Origin: Zoroaster sp. YZ-2022 | Taxonomy: Eukaryota; Echinodermata; Asteroidea; Forcipulatida; Zoroasteridae | NCBI GenBank assembly: GCA_029582265.1 | Contig: CM055816.1 | Location: forward strand, 23,275,825 to 23,339,824 | Length of the DNA stretch: 64,000 bases | Direction: 5' to 3' | In this document: positions 60,091 to 64,000 of the stretch, piece after piece | Layout: each line of letters begins with the position of its first letter | Position numbering within the stretch: the stretch's first letter is position 1 | Notes under the pieces: generated by a model | Seen by the model: only the letters and a program-made list of their open reading frames with translations | Told to the model about the DNA's origin: nothing | Databases searched by the model: none | Position numbers and translations under genes: made by a program

Positions 60091-63000
60091 CTTATTATTA
60101 TTATTTTTTTTCTTCATGAATGTGGAGTTATACGACTCCGTTTATTCAGTAACCTTCAATACAAATTTCACATAACATACTCAAAAACAATAAGTACTCA
60201 AATTATTAAAGGTTGTATCTAAAAACAAAATTTGCTATGGTATAATACATTTAAAAATAATGAGTAGAGATCAAATAAAGATGGAAAGATGGAAAGATGA
60301 AAACAAAAATTAGAGGCTAAAAATAACTTGGTCACCCTTTCCCAACGAACACAAAGCAGAATTACGTGTAAAGTAATTTACAAAAAACTCTTTACTTAAC
60401 CTTTTCTTTTCGAAGTAGAGAAACAGTTTCAGGGTTTGTTTAAATCTGGCAATGATATTGATTTCGTTTAAACTACTATTGAAAACCTTTTCACACCTAA
60501 TATTCCAAATTTGGCGAAGCATTTTACATACAATTACTGCCGAGACTCCCTTTAAGTTATAACCAAGTATTATGTCGGAATCAGTCAGATATAGAAACTT
60601 ATTGCCCGTGAATTGTCTTAGAAGTTGTTCAATATAGATCCATGCATCCATAGTGCGACTACAATAAATAAACAGGTGTTCATGAGATTCATTCTCAGTT
60701 TCACAAAGTGGACAGATTACATTATATAACAGATCTTTAGTGGCATGGACACGAAACCTGAGTTTGTATAAAAATTGTTTGTCTTCATGATCCATGAGAG
60801 GATTTTTCCATATATTATCCCAAACTTTATACCATTCTAGATTAAAACTGAGGTGAAGGATTTCTTGCCACTTTTTTTGAATCTTAGGGGTGGTGAATTT
60901 TCTCAAAATAATGTGTCTGTAAATAGATTTGGTGCTAGTGTCATTGATGAAAAGGATGGAATCATTTTTCTGATCCTCCATTATTAAACAGTTGCTGACT
61001 TGACTAGGTGGCCCTTGTCTTTTTTCCTTAATTAAGGAAAAGTCAATATGATTTTTGATTCTGCTTACCATTCTCCCCGCATTAATATTCTTAATATTAC
61101 AAATACTAGCAATTTCTTTAAAGTAATTAATTCACCATGACGGCTAATATCCTTAATATAATGAAAACCATTAGACTTAAGCGTAGGGCTCTCTAGGACT
61201 GAATTGTCAATAGTAGCTTTGGAGTTATTCCATAAGGGAACCTCACCACATTCAAGCAAAGAAGAAAAATTACACTGTTATCTCCCTCCGGCTTTTTGAA
61301 AGGCAGAAATTACATCTATATAAAAAATTGTAGTTTTCAAAGGTTTTTTTACATTAGCAAAAATATACCATTCTAAGTGGTTAGCTCCACTAGCTTTACT
61401 TATCCAATAATCAAAAAGGATTTTCCATTTACCATTTTCACGAGAATAACGAGATAACCATTGTAGCTTTAAGCTCATTAACTTACAATGTATATCGATG
61501 AGGCCCATCCCCCTAATCCTTTAGGACCTGTGATAGTGTCTTTTTTTTATTTTATCTCTTTTTTTATCCCAAAAGAAGTTCCAGATCATGTTGCTCATTT
61601 TCTTAGTTAGATCATCTGGGCAAGAGATTACACTGCCAAGATAATTAATACCAGCCCCTACAAGAGTATTGACAATAACAACTTTCCCGTTCAGTGTTAA
61701 ATTGCGTTTGGACCATTTGTCAAGTGTACATTGCATTTTACTAATTCTGGGATTCCAATTATCAGCAGGCTCAACCGCATTACCAACAATGATACCTAGA
61801 ATTTTTTACTTATTGTCCCAACTAAAATTGCAAGGTTTATCTTTTCTGTCTTTCCAATTCCCCAACCACAGACCTTTAGATTTATCAACATTAATTTTAG
61901 AGCCACTGCCTCTACAATATGTCTCAAGAATATCACTAATAACACTAAAATCATTATTACTACTGACAAAGAGACTAGTGTCATCAGCATGTTGAATTAA
62001 TCGAATACTGCATTCTCCTCTTGGGCAAGCTATACCTTTAAGATTAATATTATTTATAATTAAAACTGCGAGACCTTCAGCACATATAGCATACACAAGT
62101 GGAGATAATGGACAACCTTGTCTTATTCCTCTTTTTACTTGAATAGGGGAACCGATATAATTATTGATAATGATATGACTACTAGGGTTACTGTACAAAA
62201 GCTTAATCCACTTAATGAGGCTAGGAGGAACATTCATTTTATACATAACAGTAAACATATAATTCCAGTTAATACGGTCAAAAGCCTTCTCTTGATCAAC
62301 GCTAATTAAAGCAGCATCAAGATTCTCCCAATTGGCATAGTCAATAATGTCACGAAGAAGCATAAGGTTATCATGTATCTTCCTCCCGATAACCCCACAG
62401 GTTTGTTCCTCTCCAACGAGAAAAGGCATGATAGTTTTCAATCTATTAGTGATGACCTTAGAAAGAATTTTATAGTCAACATTCAGTAAACTAATAGGTC
62501 TCCAGTTTTTTAATTCATGTCTGTTGCCCGAATTTTTGTAAATGAGTTTAATAATAGCACTGTTCATCGACTGACAAAGGGAGCCCGATTGGATTGGAAA
62601 CAGTAATTAAAAACTTCTAAAATATCAGAACCGATGGTTTCCCAAAAGGTTTGATAGAACTCAACAGTTAAACCGTCCAGACCTGGGGATTTATTTTTAT
62701 TCATCTGAGAAAGAGCAATTTTGACTTCTTCAGTGATCTCCTTCTCAAGATTAGAATATTTGTCGTAAGGAATTTCTTTATCTTCAATATTGGTAATTAT
62801 TTCATTCAGATGAAATATGGAAATGTCTTCTGAATTGTACAAATTACCATAAAAAGTATTGGCGCATTTAAACATATCATCAATATTATCAACCATTTTA
62901 CCTTCAACATTGAGAAGTTTGTCCATTTTAGTACTGTTAACTTGTTTTTTCTCTAATTGCAGGAAAAATTTTGAAGGTTTTTCACCCTCAACTTTGATGA

Positions 63001-64000
63001 TGTTACGGGTTCTGATTTGAGCCTTTTCCCATTCGTTAATTTCATACTTTTTCATTTGAGTTTCTAAGTCTTTGATATCTTCAGGCTCGGCACCTTCCGG
63101 GCTACTAATTAAATCGTTATAGCGTCTTTGGAGATCATTTTGTTGTTGTTTAAGTTTCCAACTTTTTTCTTTACCGTACTCTTTAATAATCTCTTTAATT
63201 CTAATGTTACCCCATTCCCACCAATCGGCCAAGGAATCGTAATAATCTTTCTGACCATGCAACAATTTCCAAAAAATATCGATTCTAAAAACGCAATCTT
63301 CATCGTTAAGGAGACTGTTGTTACATATCCATCTACCCTGCCCATGAAGGGTGTGAGAGTCTTCCAATTTTAAGGAGACAATATAATGATCTGATAACCC
63401 CAAAGGGTTAACGCCAACATCAATAATATTATTCAGGATTGCTGGAGAAATAAATAAGTAATCAATTCTGCTCGCTTGTTTGGTGGCTTTATGATAATGT
63501 GTGTACCCGGGATCTTCAGGGTAAGTAGTACGCCATACATCATAGAGATCTTTTTCATTAAGAACATTTCTGAGAATGGTTTTGCTCACATCTTTAGTTT
63601 TGTCACTGTCAATATTACAGTTAAAGTCTCCTCCAACAATCCAATCATTTTCATTATCAATACAATCAACAAGATTGTCAAAAAATTTGGATCTGGCAGA
63701 AATCTCATTAGGAGCATACACAGAGGCTATATTGATACAATTATTTCCTAATTTGAGTTCTGCTTCTACCCATCGGCCTTCGTCATCTTTATCAACATTG
63801 CAAAGATCTAAACCCGACTTGTAGGAGGTGAGTATAGCAACCCCTTTAGATTGCCGACTACCATGGCTAAAATACATTTTACCATTCCACTGTTCATGCC
63901 ACTCAACTTCATCATTATACTCACTGTGAGTTTCTTGGATAAGAATTAAGCTAAATTTTCTACGTTCTAGATAATCAAAGAGAACGTTACGTTTTAAATT
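60091..64000 (-). mobile_element. Element 1, right-arm copy, cut by the window end
   Basis: It corresponds to 6935-10832, with the 3' tail at 60091-60310 and ORF2 beyond. It is adjacent to the start of element 2, exactly as in the left arm. ORF1 and the leader would lie beyond 64000. Confidence 0.9.
60310..64000 (-). pseudogene. Element 1 ORF2, right-arm copy (fewer lesions)
   Basis: The endonuclease and linker are open from the window edge area to 62564 (GGDFNCNID, ASRIDYLF, LSDHYIV, NKSPGLDG). The reverse transcriptase is open at 61806-62567 (NWRPISLLN, DQEKAFDRINW, RQGCPLSPLVY, HADDTSLF). The C-terminal part with CPLCETENESHEH is open at 60310-61071. Breaks remain near 62565, 61800, 61520 and 61080; the first two are shared with the left copy. 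It is the better-preserved copy of this element. Confidence 0.87.

Larger units (their letters stand above)
51385..60091 (-). mobile_element. Element 2, right-arm copy with the same nested insertions
   Basis: It corresponds to 10833-19545. The SINE (56508-56990) and the LINE (about 51905-54321) occupy the same positions and orientations relative to the element, so both insertions preceded the split of the two arms. The 3' hairpin at about 51425-51450 is more diverged than in the left arm. Confidence 0.88.
46929..64000 (-). repeat. Right arm of the 17-kb inverted repeat
   Basis: It is the reverse complement of 6935-23873 over its whole length, with the same nested SINE and LINE. Agreement is very high from about 55 to 64 kb and clearly lower from 46.9 to about 54 kb, where many single-base indels appear. 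It starts at the gap and reaches the window end, so neither true edge is visible. Confidence 0.93.

Overview
The window is AT-rich animal nuclear DNA. It contains spliced exons with GT/AG boundaries, non-LTR retrotransposons, tRNA-derived SINEs, microsatellites and minisatellites, and a 500-base run of N marking a scaffold gap. A PAN plus fibrinogen-type lectin gene, a TOM70-like gene and tRNA-Leu-like SINEs suggest a marine invertebrate, perhaps a deuterostome such as an echinoderm, hemichordate or lancelet. The species cannot be fixed from the sequence. No prokaryotic operon, CRISPR array, viral genome or rRNA was seen.

Layout. 1-5021: intergenic DNA with small repeats, ending in A30 plus about 55 TAAA units. 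5022-19545: two related Tx1/L1-like non-LTR elements head to tail on +. Element 1 is 5022-10832. Element 2 is 10833-19545 and is broken by a tRNA-derived SINE (13937-14415) and a 5'-truncated CR1/L2-group LINE on - (16614-19050). 20417-21796: a compact intronless gene for a secreted PAN-fibrinogen protein with CCAAT and TATA elements and one frameshift. 23874-35000: intergenic DNA with an internal direct duplication, SINEs, a polypurine tract and three neighbouring minisatellites. 35615-41235: five exons of a TOM70-like mitochondrial import receptor gene on -. 43472-46428: a second, partial copy of its middle exons in the same orientation. 46429-46928: gap. 46929-64000: a reverse-complement copy of 6935-23873, carrying decayed copies of the fibrinogen gene and both elements with the same nested insertions.

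The main structural result is that large inverted repeat, with arms of about 17 kb. Its inner limit on the right is the scaffold gap and its outer limit is the window end, so a misplaced alternative haplotype is as plausible as a true inverted duplication. The most interesting small-scale results are: (1) the SINE and the CR1/L2-group LINE share a 3' tail, which suggests a SINE-LINE partnership visible in one locus; (2) tandem arrays grown from exon-intron boundaries of the TOM70-like gene, one from a 5' splice site and one from a 3' splice site; (3) two Tx1-like elements stacked in a (TAAA)n tract, suggesting microsatellite-targeted insertion; (4) an inactivating change in the reverse transcriptase active site of element 2 that both arms share.
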